This document shows positions 23,936-35,829 of a stretch of 64,000 nucleotides of DNA, piece by piece. The position numbers and the translations under genes were made by a program. Under the pieces are notes generated by a model. The model searched no databases. It was not told the origin of the DNA and worked only from the letters and a program-made list of their open reading frames with translations. Source of the stretch: Carex sylvatica (lineage: Eukaryota; Streptophyta; Magnoliopsida; Poales; Cyperaceae); contig CAXKVR010000235.1 of NCBI GenBank assembly GCA_964058845.1, forward strand, positions 21,515 to 85,514, written 5' to 3'. The stretch's first letter is position 1, and each line of letters opens with the position of its first letter.

Positions 23936-24706
23936 CATAAAACACCATTAACATAGGAACCCACGTGGCACGTGCATTGCATCTCACCAACCTAGAATTT
24001 TTGCTTTTCTATCCTGATTTTTTCTCATAAATTATAATGATTATTTTATGAGAAACAAGAATCTAGCCTTTTATTATATATTGATTGGTCAAATAAAAAC
24101 GTTCGGGTCTTGAATTATTTGGTTTACAAAACTAAAATGCGGACTCAAGAGATACGAGTCAAATTAAAATGCTAAAAGAGTGAGAGAGCAGCTGCACATA
24201 GGTACAGATTTAAGACTTAATTAAAGGTAATTAAGTTACTCTTATGATTTAAAATTTTTAATTATATATATAGAAATTTAATTAAATTTTATATTTTCTA
24301 AATTTTTAATATACTTTAGTCATTCTAAGTAAATGATAAATGTTTAATTGTAATCTAGTGGTTAAAATTCTATTTGATAGTTGAGAAGTCTTGAGTTCAA
24401 ATTCCACTCATTTCAGCCACCTAAGTCGTTGAGAGAGCAAGAAGATTATAAGACTGTCACCTATGAGTGCCTCATGTACAAAACATGGAAAATAAACCTT
24501 AACAGGAATATGTTATTCTGATTCCAACTGTTGATTTTTATTGAAATTTATTTATAAAAAACTTTGTTGAGATTCACACATAAACAAGTTTAAACGGTTA
24601 AAATCAAAATAATAAGTTTCTATTATTAACAAAGAATAACAATATATTTATTTTCCAAGACAACCCCGAAAGACTTGGTGAACTTAAGAACACCCTAGTT
24701 CTTCTC
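23936..24706. other. spacer with element remnants
   Basis: No gene. About 24220-24440 contains an AT-rich block with tctagtggttaaaattctattt resembling, in inverse orientation, material near 27975-28060. At 24673-24706 a lone right end (gaacttaagaacacc then ctagttctt) of the GAGTAGAAC family remains without its left half. Confidence 0.4.
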
Positions 24707-24867
24707 TATACTTTGTCACTTCACTAATCAAGCATTGTTGAAATTAAACTGTTAATGACATATGATCACTCGACAAATGATCAATTAGTTTCTATATCAC
24801 ACCAAATATGTTGTATATAGTATCTAAGTTAAGAAAAGCGTATGTTTGTAAATAACACTAATATCAT

Positions 24868-25012
24868 TATAAAAGAATTGTATTTTAAAGGGACGTAGCA
24901 ATGAGGTTTTTAAGAAAATGTTCAATTTTTTTTTAAATCATTATAAAAGAATTGTATTTTAAAGGGACGTAGCAACGAGGTTTTTAAGAAAATGTTCAAA
25001 TTTTAAAAAAAA
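24868..25012. repeat. tandem duplication of ~77 bp
   Basis: Two adjacent near-identical segments, each with aaaagaattgtattttaaag followed by ggacgtagcaa(t/c)gagg and ending in a T- or A-rich tract. They start at about 24868 and 24945. No function is apparent. Confidence 0.8.
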
Positions 25013-25565
25013 AAAAAATCCAGCTCCAAATATATGATCAACCTGAACAGTATTAAAATTGTCAACAATATATTGCATAGTCATCAAGTAATGTTAGTGT
25101 GCAAACTACAAACGACGGATGGGAAAACCATAATATAAACAAGAACAAACGAGTGAAGGTTCTCTAGTACATTTCTTTTCTGGTACAGTTCTGTTACGAG
25201 TCACTGACAAATGGCCCAAAAAGGAAGTTTTCATTCTCTGTAGAGCTGATTAGACCCGTCTGTCAGTCGCAAGACAAAAATGCATAGAAAAAACTGTAAC
25301 GGAGAATTTCAGCGTTCTTAGAATGATTAATAGAAATTCCAGCGTGATGTCTCTGCTTTTTTCTTCCCAGTTGTTAAAACTTAAAAACCCTTTAGGCCAG
25401 ATAATAATAATAATAATAATATGGTGTTCGTGAAATAACTACTGTTTTTTTTAAAATTTGAAAATAACTACTGTCGGTTTAAGATTCATGAGCAAATAGA
25501 TACGACAATCAACTTCCTTTCATGGTCTGCTGGTTCATGTAATAATACGTAAATAGCAGAAGTAA

Positions 25566-27290
25566 GGCGGACCGACATTTTTATTTTTACTCAATTAAAA
25601 AATTATTTTAATAATAATAACCAAGATTTAGAAATAATTTTAAAAATACTCAAACTGTGAAAAAATTCCACGTTCCAAGTTTTTTTTTTTACAAAACAAA
25701 AATATGTATTTTTATTTTATTTTTTTATTGAAATATTATAAATGTTGGATATATTTCTTTAAAAATAGATGGAATACAATATAATTTGATTTATTAGAAA
25801 TACTCTAACAAATAACCCGGATCAACATTTTTCAGGCCGGATTTTTTGCGGCTGTGAGAAAAATTAATATATTTCATTATGTGTTATTGTAAAAAAATAA
25901 AAATGCATGGATTATGAGTTATTGATCCCGGTTCAAAAGTCACTTATGTACATTTAATTTATAAAAAGTTGTATCTATTTTGAGAATTCTTTTTTAATAA
26001 CAATCATTAAATAACTTAAAGTTTTTATTTTTATTTTTAAAATAGATACAACTTTTTATAAATTAAATGTACTAGAAGGATGACAATATTTTCTGGATTA
26101 CCTAGAAGTGACTTTTGAACCGGGATCAATAACTCAGAATCCATGCATTTTTATTTTTTTACAATAACACATAATGAAATATATTAATTTTTCTCACAGC
26201 CGCAAAAAATCCGGCCTAAAAAATGTTGATCCGGGTTATTTGTTACAGTCTTTCTAATAAATCAAATTATATTGTATTCCATCTATTTTCAAAGAAATAT
26301 ATCCAACATTTCTAATATTTCAATACAAAAAAAAATTATGTTTTGTTAAGAAAAAAAAAATCAAAACCGGTTACCGGTTTCAATGAATTCAACAACCGAA
26401 TTTATTTTTTTAACAAAACAGAATTTTTTATTTATTTTTTATTTTTGTATTGAAATATTTGAAATATTGAATATATTTCTTTGAAAATAGATGGAATACA
26501 ATTCAATTTGATTTATTAGAAAGACTGCGACAAATAAATCGGATCAACATTTTTCAAATCGGATTTTTCGCGGCTGTAAGAAAAATTAATATATTTCATT
26601 ATGTGTTATTGTAAAAAAATAAAAATGCATGGATTCTGAGTTATTGATCCCGGTTCAAAAGTCACTTCTAGGTAATACAGAAAATATTGTCATCCTTCTA
26701 GTACATTTAATTTATAAAAAGTTGTATCTATTTTAAAAAAAAATAAAAACTTTAAGTTATTTAATGATTGTTATTCAAAAAAAATTCTCAAAATAGATAC
26801 AATTTTTTATAAATTAAATGTACTAGAAGTGACTTTTGAACTGGGATCAATAACTCAGAATCCATGCATTTTTAATTTTTACAATAACACATAATGAAAT
26901 ATATTAATTTTTCTTACAGCTGCAAAAAATTCGGTCTGAAAAATATTGATCCGGGTTATTTGTTACAGTCTTTCTAATAAATCAAATTATATTGTATTTC
27001 ATCTATTTTCAAAGAAATATATCCAACATTTATAATATTTCAATAAAAAAAATATAAATTTCTATTTTGTAAAAAAAAAAAAATTTAGAACCGTGAAATT
27101 TTTTCACGGTTTGGAATTAAAATTTCAAGCCATGAAAAAATTTCACGGTTTGAGTATTTTTAAATTTATTATTTCAAACCGTGAAAAAATTTCACGGTTT
27201 GAGTATTTTTAAATTTATTTTTAAATTTTGGTTATTATTATTAAAGTAATTTTTTAATTGGGTAAAAATAAAAATATCGGTACGGCGGAC
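25566..27290. mobile_element. large inverted-repeat element holding two palindromic cores
   Basis: The outer arms pair 25570-25680 (aggcggaccgacattttt onward) with 27180-27287 (complementary to ggtccgccgtaccgatattt). Between them are two copies in tandem of the ~650-bp palindromic core also found in the 22810-23926 element: core B about 25690-26350, core C about 26412-27073. They are separated by a short linker containing aaccggttaccggttt. Three short hairpins of the form ccgtgaaa...tttcacgg lie at 27089-27201. No reading frame of note. Confidence 0.7.
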
Positions 27291-27411
27291 CTCTTTAATT
27301 CCGGTTTTTGTCGCTCCGCTATTCTGTTTTTTACTTTTTTGCGTTTCGGAATTCGGTGTCTCGTTCAGTACTGTTGCGTGCTACTTGTAGCGGGTCTGTA
27401 AATTTCAAACA

Positions 27412-27597
27412 AATGACTCGCTACACATGTGTTTCCTTTAAAGAGGATACAAAATATGATGTGGATCAGTTCGTATTTAATGAGAACCAATCTCCAATCA
27501 CGAGTATGCCTAAAACTCTTTTGTCTTTTCCATCTCTAAATTTAGCATCATTGAAACAGAGCAGCGAAGAGGAGAAGAAAGAACAAAAAAGAAGATA
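27412..27597 (+). CDS. hypothetical short ORF (61 codons), doubtful
   Basis: An ATG-initiated frame, MTRYTCVSFKEDTKYDVDQF onward, ending with a lysine/glutamate-rich tail. It follows directly on the large palindromic element. The surrounding 27300-27600 is less AT-rich than its neighbourhood and the frame is open upstream to 27308, so it could be a gene fragment or an exon. I do not recognise the protein and see no flanking exons. Chance is a real alternative. Confidence 0.2.
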
Positions 27598-27600
27598 ATC

Positions 27601-28783
27601 AATCGATTTCTAGCTTGCATTAGAAGAGAAATCCGGTACTTGTCTATTTTTATTCAGATAGCTTTCCCTTTTCAATCAATTTATTGGAAATTTTCGATTG
27701 CTTGCTTCGACTTCTGTCTCATTCATTGTCTAGTTTTTTTTTTTTCTTGTTCATTAGTTGTTTGAGACTCGATCGATTTTCTCCCATTAAATTTATCGAT
27801 TCAACTGAAGAGATATTACATAGCTTAATCAATCATTACAGGATCATAACTAGTTTAAATGTTTAATGACATGTATATGTTGTATTGAATTATCTGAATA
27901 CTTCTATTATACCGGAAAAGAATGCGATCTCTACTTCGATCTAACTAATTAGATGATAATTAAGTTGCATATTTAGGGGTGGACAATATATTATCGGTGA
28001 GAATTGAATTCAAACTTTCCATAACTATAAAGTAAGTTATAACCACTAGATTACAAGTAGACATGTAATATTTTATGAGGGGACTAGACTATATAAAAAG
28101 TTTTAAAAAGATAAAATTTAATTAAATTTCATTATACATAATTCAAATTTTAAAATTATTGAGTGGCTTAGCACCCGTACGGTGAGTGTAGATCCGCCCA
28201 TGTACATATTATCTAAGTTAATGAAGAAATTATTCTATCCAATTATATTTAAATTTTAGTTATCTAAGATAATAATCATGTTAGATATTATCTAAGAGTG
28301 TTAATTAGGATGAATGATAGATTAGTGAGGTTAACAATTAATTTAAGAATTCGAAATAATGCTAACTCTAATTTTTATTAAAATAATAAAATAGTTGCTC
28401 ACTGACAGAAAAATTGTCTCCAAATTAATACGGAATAGAGTTCTGAATAATTCGATAACCAGAATTAAGCTATACTCAAACCTATCCAAACACGAAGTTA
28501 TACAATATTTCCATCCGATTATACTTTAATTTTATTTATCTAAGTAATGTAAAGGTAATATTATCTGAGTTATCTAAGATTATTTCCATCCTATATTTTT
28601 TAGTTCCCTACTAATCAAGTTACAAGCAATCATTTGACCTGATTCAACAGAATATAACAGGACAAAAAAGAAACACGTGGCGCCGTGCCGTGGGCTCTGC
28701 CACTTGGGTCAACAATGTAGTGCATAGTCATCAGATGCATGCAGAATAAAGAATTTTCTAGGGGGCTTCATTTAAACAAACAT
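27601..28783. other. intergenic, AT-rich
   Basis: No convincing gene. About 27975-28205 starts ggggtggacaata and ends gtagatccgccca, which looks like worn hAT-type ends, but a matching 8-bp duplication is not clear. Confidence 0.35.
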
Positions 28784-28792
28784 TCAATTTTA

Positions 28793-28964
28793 GAGCCCGC
28801 ATCGTCTGAATTAACTCAAAAGAGAATCTTTTGAGTTAATACATATGGACCGTCCGATTGTAAACGGAGTCCATCCGATCCGATCTTAAATATAGGGTCT
28901 TCTTAAGAAGAATTTAATTCACACGAATCTTAAAGATGTTCGGACCAGATGCAGATACGAATTC
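28793..28964. mobile_element. double-hairpin miniature element, second copy
   Basis: Same family as 11913-12133. The left hairpin (attaactcaaaaga...tcttttgagttaat) is intact near 28810-28840; the right end has lost most of its hairpin but keeps gatgcagatacgaattc. Flanks are tcaatttta (28784-28792) and tcaatataa (28965-28973), matching 7 of 9. Confidence 0.7.
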
Positions 28965-28973
28965 TCAATATAA

Positions 28974-30005
28974 TTTACAGTTCTTTATTAAATTTTTGGA
29001 ATACTCAGTGCCTTGTCAGCTCGGTTGTATCTGCATGCATCTGATCCGCAATTAATGAAGAAATTTAGTATAAGCCCCTAGAAAATTATTTATTATTAGC
29101 TGTGACATTTTTTATTTTCCAATTGATACGCATAACGCATTCGTATAAAAATGAATACGATGACTATTTCCGAAAATCTGAGCCACGGTGATTTTGTAAA
29201 TTGAGCAATTTTAATTCTGATAAATTTTTAAGAATATAAGTGTAGGATATTACCATTTTCAAAATGAATCTAAAAGCTTTCATTATGGAGCCGGTTCATA
29301 ATCATTTCATGGTTCATTTAACATTTATCGTAAAGGGTTGAGATCAGTTAACGATGATTAACATGACAATTTTGACAACATTTCGCAAATCAAACAAAAT
29401 AAATAAATGTATAATTGTTAACATTTTATAAGCCTTTTAGATTGGTTGTGCAAGTTTCATATAATTTATTTTTAATTTGATATGCCAGCAATAGTCACTG
29501 TAAAGCATTGTAAATTCCAAACTTTTAATGAACCATAAATTTGTACTAAGTTTCATCATTTCTATATGCAAACTATGAATAAATATATATTATATTTCAA
29601 TTATTAGATGTTAAAGTTCTGATTTATTGCTTGTGGTGTTAAATTGTCAAATTCATGTATTGTTTTTTTAGATAAAAAAAGTGGATGTCTAATCTATCAA
29701 CTTTTATTTATTGTTTGAGAAATACATATATTGTTAAATAATTCCAATTCTTTATTATTTTTATGCATGTTGTGCATAAATATATATTACATTTTCATTA
29801 TGGATGACAAAAGTATGAATTATAGTTTGTTGTTGTTAAAATTATCAAATTTATATATTATCAAAGAATTCCAGTTCTTTATTAATAATTAGTGCCAGCA
29901 TAGGAAAAGACAAAAATTAGAGAAATCTAAGTTTATCTCTGCATAAGGATCATACAAAGTATTCGCTATACGAATTCTTATCACGAGGTGCACTATGATA
30001 AATGC
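28974..30005. other. intergenic, AT-rich
   Basis: No gene or bounded element recognised. Around 29610-29880 two partly similar stretches recur (gttaaattgtcaaattcatgtattg-like, then ccaattctttatta), suggesting an old local duplication. Confidence 0.4.
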
Positions 30006-30558
30006 ATTACGGATCCATTCGTACTATGAATTTATTTTTATTTATATTTTTATTTTAAAATTCAAACAATTAATCTGAAGTGTTAAACATGATCTTCATA
30101 TAAAATTGTACTTACATACCAAATTTCATATTATTTAAAAATTATTAATATTTTTTTAAACAGGTAAAACATCATTACTTTTGAATGGTCCAGAATTTTT
30201 AGATTAATTAATTTTTTATATATCTAAAAAATAGTAATTTTTTTTAAATATATAAAATTTAGTATCCAAGTACATTTTCATATAGATGTGAATTACATGT
30301 CATGTTTAGTCAAGAGCGGAGGTATTAAAAACGAATGGGGGTCAATTGACTTTTATTTTTTTTAATTTTTTGTGTATTATGTCTGATTTTCTATATAGTT
30401 CATAATAAAATGCTATAAATACTATAAAATTGTTTCTCATTCACGCTTGACTCTCATAATCTGAAGGTCAGACTCCGCCCCTGTGTTTAACTGTATGAAT
30501 CGATTGTTTGAACTTTAAAAATATAAAGGTGAATCCATAACACAGATCGATCCGTAAT
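30006..30558. mobile_element. foldback miniature element interrupted by a hAT insertion
   Basis: The left end attacggatccattcgta pairs with the right end cagatcgatccgtaat. Both arms continue through ttcaaacaatta / cgattgtttgaa and gttaaac. The right arm is split by the hAT element at 30311-30483. Related foldback sequences are at 57613-57963 and 60779-61190. No clear target duplication is visible here because an (AT)n run adjoins the right end. Confidence 0.65.
30311..30483. mobile_element. short hAT-type element nested in a foldback element
   Basis: It begins CAAGAGCGGAGG and ends CTCCGCCCCTG, flanked by tgtttagt (30303-30310) and tgtttaac (30484-30491), 6 of 8 matching. The interior (cgaatgggggtcaattgact, ttcataataaaatgctataa) is the inverse of parts of the 21756-22045 element. 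Removing it restores the continuity of the surrounding inverted repeat, which independently supports the boundaries. Confidence 0.7.
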
Positions 30559-31530
30559 ATATATATATATATATTATCATAGCCCCACTCCTTTTATCAG
30601 TATTAATTTTATTGTTTGTAATCTCTTGATAATCCAATTTCAAATAGCTTTTGTGTTCGCTATATATATATATTGCTTTTCAAGCAAAAAAAAATACTAA
30701 ATTTTCTGTGGTATATATGTGAAAGTAGGGAACAGACAGAAATGCTTATGTAGGAAAATAATCTATTTTTTTAATTGAATAAGCTATATTGGATCGAACT
30801 TTCTTTTCGTACAAAATCGAACGTAATTCCCATGCATGGTGGGGTCCCAGAGTTTAGCATAAATTATAATTTTAGGACATCGAATCTTAATCTTTTCGCA
30901 CAAGTCTACTTCAACCGAAAGAGACGCCTTGAAAAATAAAATTAATAACGAAGAAACAAGAGAACAGCATAGAGCATAGAGAATGCTTGATTCGAAGGAT
31001 GAATGACATTACAGGAAACGGTAAGAAAAAGATAGGACATGGCCTGAGAAGGAGGATGTTGGACAATGTGAAAGGAAAGGAACATGAAGACCTTTTCGGA
31101 CATGACAAATTTATATAATTAGAAATATTTTGTATAAATTGAGGTGTAATAGGGGTATGATGAATCATGCAGGGACGTACTGTGTACTCCTTGCAGCGAT
31201 ATTTACTAAATATATTACTTTTCAGCTAAGTAGAAATCTTGTAAATAAATTTTCTTTTAAATATATTCGTTGCCGACAATTGTCGACAACCCTTAAAAAA
31301 AAAAAGAAAAGAGAAAACGATAGGGAGAAGTTATTTTTGAAAAACTATATTATACGATATTCTTTTTTCATTTAGCATGATCAAAATCGGCATGCAAATT
31401 GTGATGAAAAATTCAAATTTCTCGGAAAAGGATGTATAAGAGTATCTTAATCTATATTTTATAACAGTAGTTGAACTTAAAATCTATCACAAATATCAAT
31501 ATATAAGAATTATGATTCTCAAGAGAACCA
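30559..31530. other. intergenic, AT-rich
   Basis: Starts with an (AT)n tract to about 30576. No gene, RNA or bounded repeat recognised. Confidence 0.4.
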
Positions 31531-31540
31531 TCATTTGATC

Positions 31541-31719
31541 GGAATGAAATCTGCTGCGATTCGAATTGGATGAACAGTATTCTGAAATCTCTGTTTTTCT
31601 AAATCTAACCGTTCAACTTTTTCTGTGCATGCATCTCAAAATAAATCAACAGTTGGATTTGAAAAAACAGGAATTTCAGAATATTGTTTATTCAATTCAG
31701 ATCACAACAGATTTGTTTT
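31541..31719. mobile_element. palindromic miniature element (179 bp), copy 1
   Basis: The left end GGAATGAAATCTGCTGCG pairs with the right end CAACAGATTTG, with inner arms aaatctaaccgttcaac and its complement partner. It is flanked by the perfect 10-bp duplication tcatttgatc (31531-31540 and 31720-31729). The second copy is at 55097-55274. Ten-base duplications fit Mutator-like miniature elements (usually 9-11 bp). Confidence 0.85.
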
Positions 31720-31929
31720 TCATTTGATCTAGTGGCAAAGAGCAAAACTTTTTGTATGTGGGGTTATAGTTTAGAATGCCAAAAATATGTCTATTGAGGG
31801 AGATATCGTCAAACTTAGAAACGTTGTGCAACAGTTTTCAGAAAACGTGATAAACCATTTTGGATAAACTTTTAATTATGAAAACAATTCTTAAAATAAA
31901 CATGAGTCATAATTAACAACAACCATTAC

Positions 31930-32997
31930 GTTTTTTTTATTGGACCAAGTTCTATTTTTCTTATTTAAATTAATCAAATCCAATTAATCTAATTAATTGT
32001 AGTATCATATATACTTATTCCAAATAATTATATTTCTCATGTTTTGATGGAGAAATCAATTTATTTGTTATGTCATACATGTCAAATAAATTAAGGAGCA
32101 TTTCTAATTAATTCCTTATTAGTGTAATCTATGTCATTTGACAATTGAATCTGAAACTCCTTTCGATTCCATAAACTATAAGCGGTACCTAGCAATATGC
32201 ATTGTAATTAATCAAATGATACATATTATAAGTACCATACTGTATCACGATTCCTAAATAATAATTGCCTCGTGTCAATTCCATGTCTTATGATATCATG
32301 AATAGATTCAAGATAGGAATGTATCATCCTTGCAAATCTACTCATTTCTTGATTCTGAAATAATTCATTAATTGTGATTAACTCCTAAATTATATGTGCA
32401 CATACTTGTATTATTTTATCAAGCGGCCCAGTGATATCATCACTCATCTTATGAGGGACATTGGTATTCTTGATAATTACTATCTCACAACATAAGAGAT
32501 TCATACTGAGGTAAAATATGTATAATTGCCAGTTAAGGACAAAGTTGGATAATATCCACAAATATGTATTTTCATGTGAGAGAAACAATCATCTCGTACC
32601 TTAGAATTCAGACATAAATAGAATATTAATGACATAAACACAATCTATATTAAATATTTTATTTTGGTATGTCCAATCCCCTGATCTCCATTAAGTATCC
32701 AATTGATTAGATTGACAATCCCTTGTCATATGATCTGCAGAATATGATCATCATCTAATCCAAATGCTAACTTAGACCGGTAATTAATTATCCATGTTAA
32801 TTACTAAGGCTAGAAATACTTTAGAGTATTTATTAACTCATTTATAGAATTTCATAATTCCAAATCCTCAACCAAAATGATTTATATATAAGTAATAAAA
32901 TACTCAATGAACAGAATAATAAACAAATCATTCAATTACATGAACAAAACTTAGAAAACAATCATCCTATATTGACTTCTATATTATAACACTAACA
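31930..32997 (-). mobile_element. truncated LTR related to the 1512-3540 segment
   Basis: It shares ordered blocks with the right half of the 1512-3540 LTR: catccttgcaaa, tttatcaag(c/g)ggcccagt(a/g)at, gagggaca, tatcc...aatgctaac, and the end cttctatattataacactaaca. It lacks the TGTTGGGG-side half. Divergence between the two is considerable, so both are old. Confidence 0.55.
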
Positions 32998-33053
32998 GTT
33001 CCAATCTACTATCTACTAGATATAGTAACATGAGTACTTCGGTATATTAATAG

Positions 33054-33466
33054 GAGTAGAACTATGGTGTTTTAAATTCTCAAATTATTTGGTAAACTTA
33101 ATTTTAAAATTTATCAGAATAATTTCACAAAACATATTCAAATCGTTGAAACTGAATTACCTCATGAGTAATGCGTATATATGTGAAATTTATAAAATTT
33201 TGAATTAATTTAGTATAAAATTAAGAGGTCAAAAAAATAATGAAAAACGAACGTATTAAAATTAACTTATAAACATTTTTTTATCACTTAAATTTATATT
33301 AAATTTATTCAAAAATTTATAAATTTGAGATGTAAGTACATTATTCATGAAATTCATGAAGTAGATTAATTTTAACAGTTTAAGTTTGTTATATAAAATT
33401 ATTTCAATAAATTTTAAAATTAAATTTACCAAATAATTTGGAGCTTAATTAAAACACCGTTCTACT
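33054..33466. mobile_element. foldback miniature element, GAGTAGAAC family, copy 3
   Basis: From gagtagaactatggtg to caccgttctact, with long, degraded inverted arms around a central gtataaaattaag / ttaaatttatat block. No target duplication can be seen, so this is an older copy. Confidence 0.7.
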
Positions 33467-34167
33467 TTGTTAGGAGGCTCATAACCAATGTTGAATTGCT
33501 TATGTGGGACCGTCTCATGGGAGGACAAGGACGTCTTCATTTCTCACAAATAAAGAGTATCGAGTCCTCAATCAAAATTGGTGATTGGGGTGGTCTTTTT
33601 TTTATATCCAGGTAGTGAGGTGATTAGGGTGGTCAACGGGTGCCATATAGATCAGGTGGAAGCATTTTTATATTTGTATTTATTATGAAAACCAAAAAAA
33701 ATTTTATTTTACTCATACTCAATAAATTAATAAAAAAATATCTTTATCTTTTTTCAAATAGATAAAAAAATAAAAAATGTTATTAATATCTCAATTTAAA
33801 TTTTCAATGAAATAATTGATAAAAATACTTTATCAAACTTTTATAATACGAATTAGTTGTATTTATTATTGAATTTTTTTTTTTGCTTTAAAAAATATTT
33901 CACCGAAAGTACAAATCGGAATATCAATTGCATCTTTTTATTTATTCATTCGATTTATACTGTATTTAAAAAAAAAAGTTAGATAAAATTTTGTTTTCGT
34001 TAACTTATTGGATATGGATAAAGGTAAATTTGTTTTCCCTATCATGATGGATACTGGTACAGAGAATAAAATGCTTCCATCCGACCTGTATCGTACTAAC
34101 GGATTCAGATCTCCACAAGGTCATAGTCACATGATTCATGAATTTTTCGTGAATAATAATTTTTTTT
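33467..34167. other. intergenic, AT-rich
   Basis: No gene. A 64-codon open frame near 34008 overlaps low-complexity sequence and the edge of the next repeat unit; nothing recognisable is encoded. Confidence 0.4.
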
Positions 34168-34408
34168 GTGATGGAAAATCGAATGCCGAATTATTCGATT
34201 GACCAAATTATCCGCGAATTTTACAAGTTTTTTCTTAATTTTACGAATTTTTATGAATTTTTCTCCAGCCTTTTTTTTCTTTTTTGCTCTCTCGTGGAAC
34301 TGAGATCTCTGATCTGAATTTCAAATAATTTCCAAATTATATTCGAATTATTCCTGAATCACAAATTTGTTGACCCGCCAAACTAAACCCAAATAATTCA
34401 TTTATCAC
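34168..34408. repeat. inverted repeat unit, left of the tubulin fragment
   Basis: It begins gtgatggaaaatcgaatg and ends aataattcatttatcac, and is rich in aattcg / cgaatt motifs. It is related, in opposite orientation, to 35509-35774: the inner-facing edges share gtgataaatgaattatt, and both contain ggtcaatcgaataatt. Each unit has imperfect GTGAT...ATCAC ends of its own, so it may be an independent miniature element rather than one arm of a larger one. Confidence 0.65.
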
Positions 34409-34750
34409 TGTGAGTATTGGTACTGTTGTTAGGTTTGCCACACCAATTTATAGGTATCACAATCTCATCGAATCTGCGATCAAATTCCTGGGAAGTAATG
34501 TTGCTCCATGACCATCATACAGCGCCTCGGATCCCTCTACTAATAATTAAGCAGATGCGCTCTGTTTGTTTGTTACTTAAACAGCTCAGATTTGACCTTA
34601 ACCATCCTCTAACTACTCAGCAACAACAGAAAGAGAAATTTATCCGGAATTTGCAGGGCTGCACCAGGCCACCAGCCAGCTCTTTTCTCTCTTAACTAAT
34701 TCCAGTCAATCAACGATAATATAAACAAAACCAAAACAAACAAAAATAAA
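34409..34750. other. unassigned sequence between inverted repeats
   Basis: Less AT-rich than the surroundings (around 34430-34690). A 92-codon open frame without an ATG-anchored family match runs on the + strand. It might be another captured gene fragment, but I recognise no protein on either strand. Confidence 0.3.
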
Positions 34751-34756
34751 TAAAAA

Positions 34757-35129
34757 ATAAAGAGGCGCCGGCTCGATCTCCCTCCCTCTCATGCTCTCCA
34801 TTATTTCCCATTTTACACCCCCTTTATAATTGAATGCATATCACCTAAAGTAACTCAAATTTTGATTATAATTGAATGCATATCACCTTTAAAATAAAGA
34901 GGCGCCGGCTCGATCGCCCTCCTCTAACTGTCTTATTTTCATTCGTTGCGCTGTCCCCAACCCCGTCCCGTTCCACCATTCTTCTCTCTCTCTCTATCTC
35001 TCTCTCGCATCTCTATTCTTCTCCACATTGCTCCATTCTGAGATCTTGCCCCCTCTACAGAGAGTAAAATGAGAGAGATTATCAGTGTTTACATAGGTCA
35101 GGCTGGGATCAGTTTGGCAACTCTTGTGT
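34757..35129 (+). pseudogene. alpha-tubulin 5' fragment (leader and first codons), broken
   Basis: From 35069 the frame reads MREIISVYIGQAGI, the amino-terminal signature of alpha-tubulin (GQAGIQ, unlike GQCGNQ in beta and gamma). At about 35111 one base is missing relative to the expected ATC CAG. Shifting the frame then restores a GNSC-like match (ggcaactcttgt), after which similarity stops at about 35129 and AT-rich DNA follows. The upstream CT-rich stretch (34980-35060) looks like the original tubulin leader. A block containing aaagaggcgccggctcgatc appears twice upstream (about 34760 and 34899) with tgaatgcatatcacct repeats between, so the promoter part was locally duplicated. The rest of the gene is absent. 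It lies between inverted repeat units 34168-34408 and 35509-35774. Confidence 0.75.
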
Positions 35130-35508
35130 TTTTAAAAACATGAAAAATATTAAATATAAAATAATCAATACAACTAATTTGTATTATAAAAAATTATAAT
35201 ACAAAATTTTATTGTATTATATATCATCTCTATACTAATATATATATTTATGTATAAAATTTTATTTTAGAAAGTTTTTTTTATAAGATAATGAGTACGT
35301 AAGAAATAGTTTTTATCTGAATTCTTACCGTTATGATAATGGAATTTTGGTTCATTCTCACTTATACCTTATAAGTTAATAAAAAGGAAATTTTATTTTT
35401 ACGTATTTTTTTCGAATATAATATAAATCAAATAAACGAATAAAAGAGTGTCATTGACATCTTGATCGGATCAAATTAAAAATTGCCTCACGCGTTATGA
35501 TGCACATA

Positions 35509-35774
35509 GTGATAAATGAATTATTCGGGTTCGGTTCGGCGAGGTCAAAAGTTCGTCATTTGGAAATAATTCGGGTATATTTCAGAAATAATTCGGAATT
35601 ATCCGGACCAGACATCTCAGTCCTGCAAGAAAGTAAAAAAAAATGTTATGAGAAAAAATTGGAAATAATTGGAAATAATTTGTAAAATTTGAAAAAAGCT
35701 TGTAAAATTCAAGAATTATTCAGATTTAATTTGGTCAAAGTTCGGTCAATCGAATAATTTAATTTCAACATCAC
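35509..35774. repeat. inverted repeat unit, right of the tubulin fragment
   Basis: It begins gtgataaatgaattattc and ends aatttcaacatcac. It is the inverted partner of 34168-34408, about 1.1 kb away, enclosing the tubulin fragment. No matching target duplication was found at its flanks. Confidence 0.65.
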
Positions 35775-35829
35775 CACAAAATGAATTATTTGGATTTAAT
35801 TCGCATATGTTGTTACTATAATGATGCAT

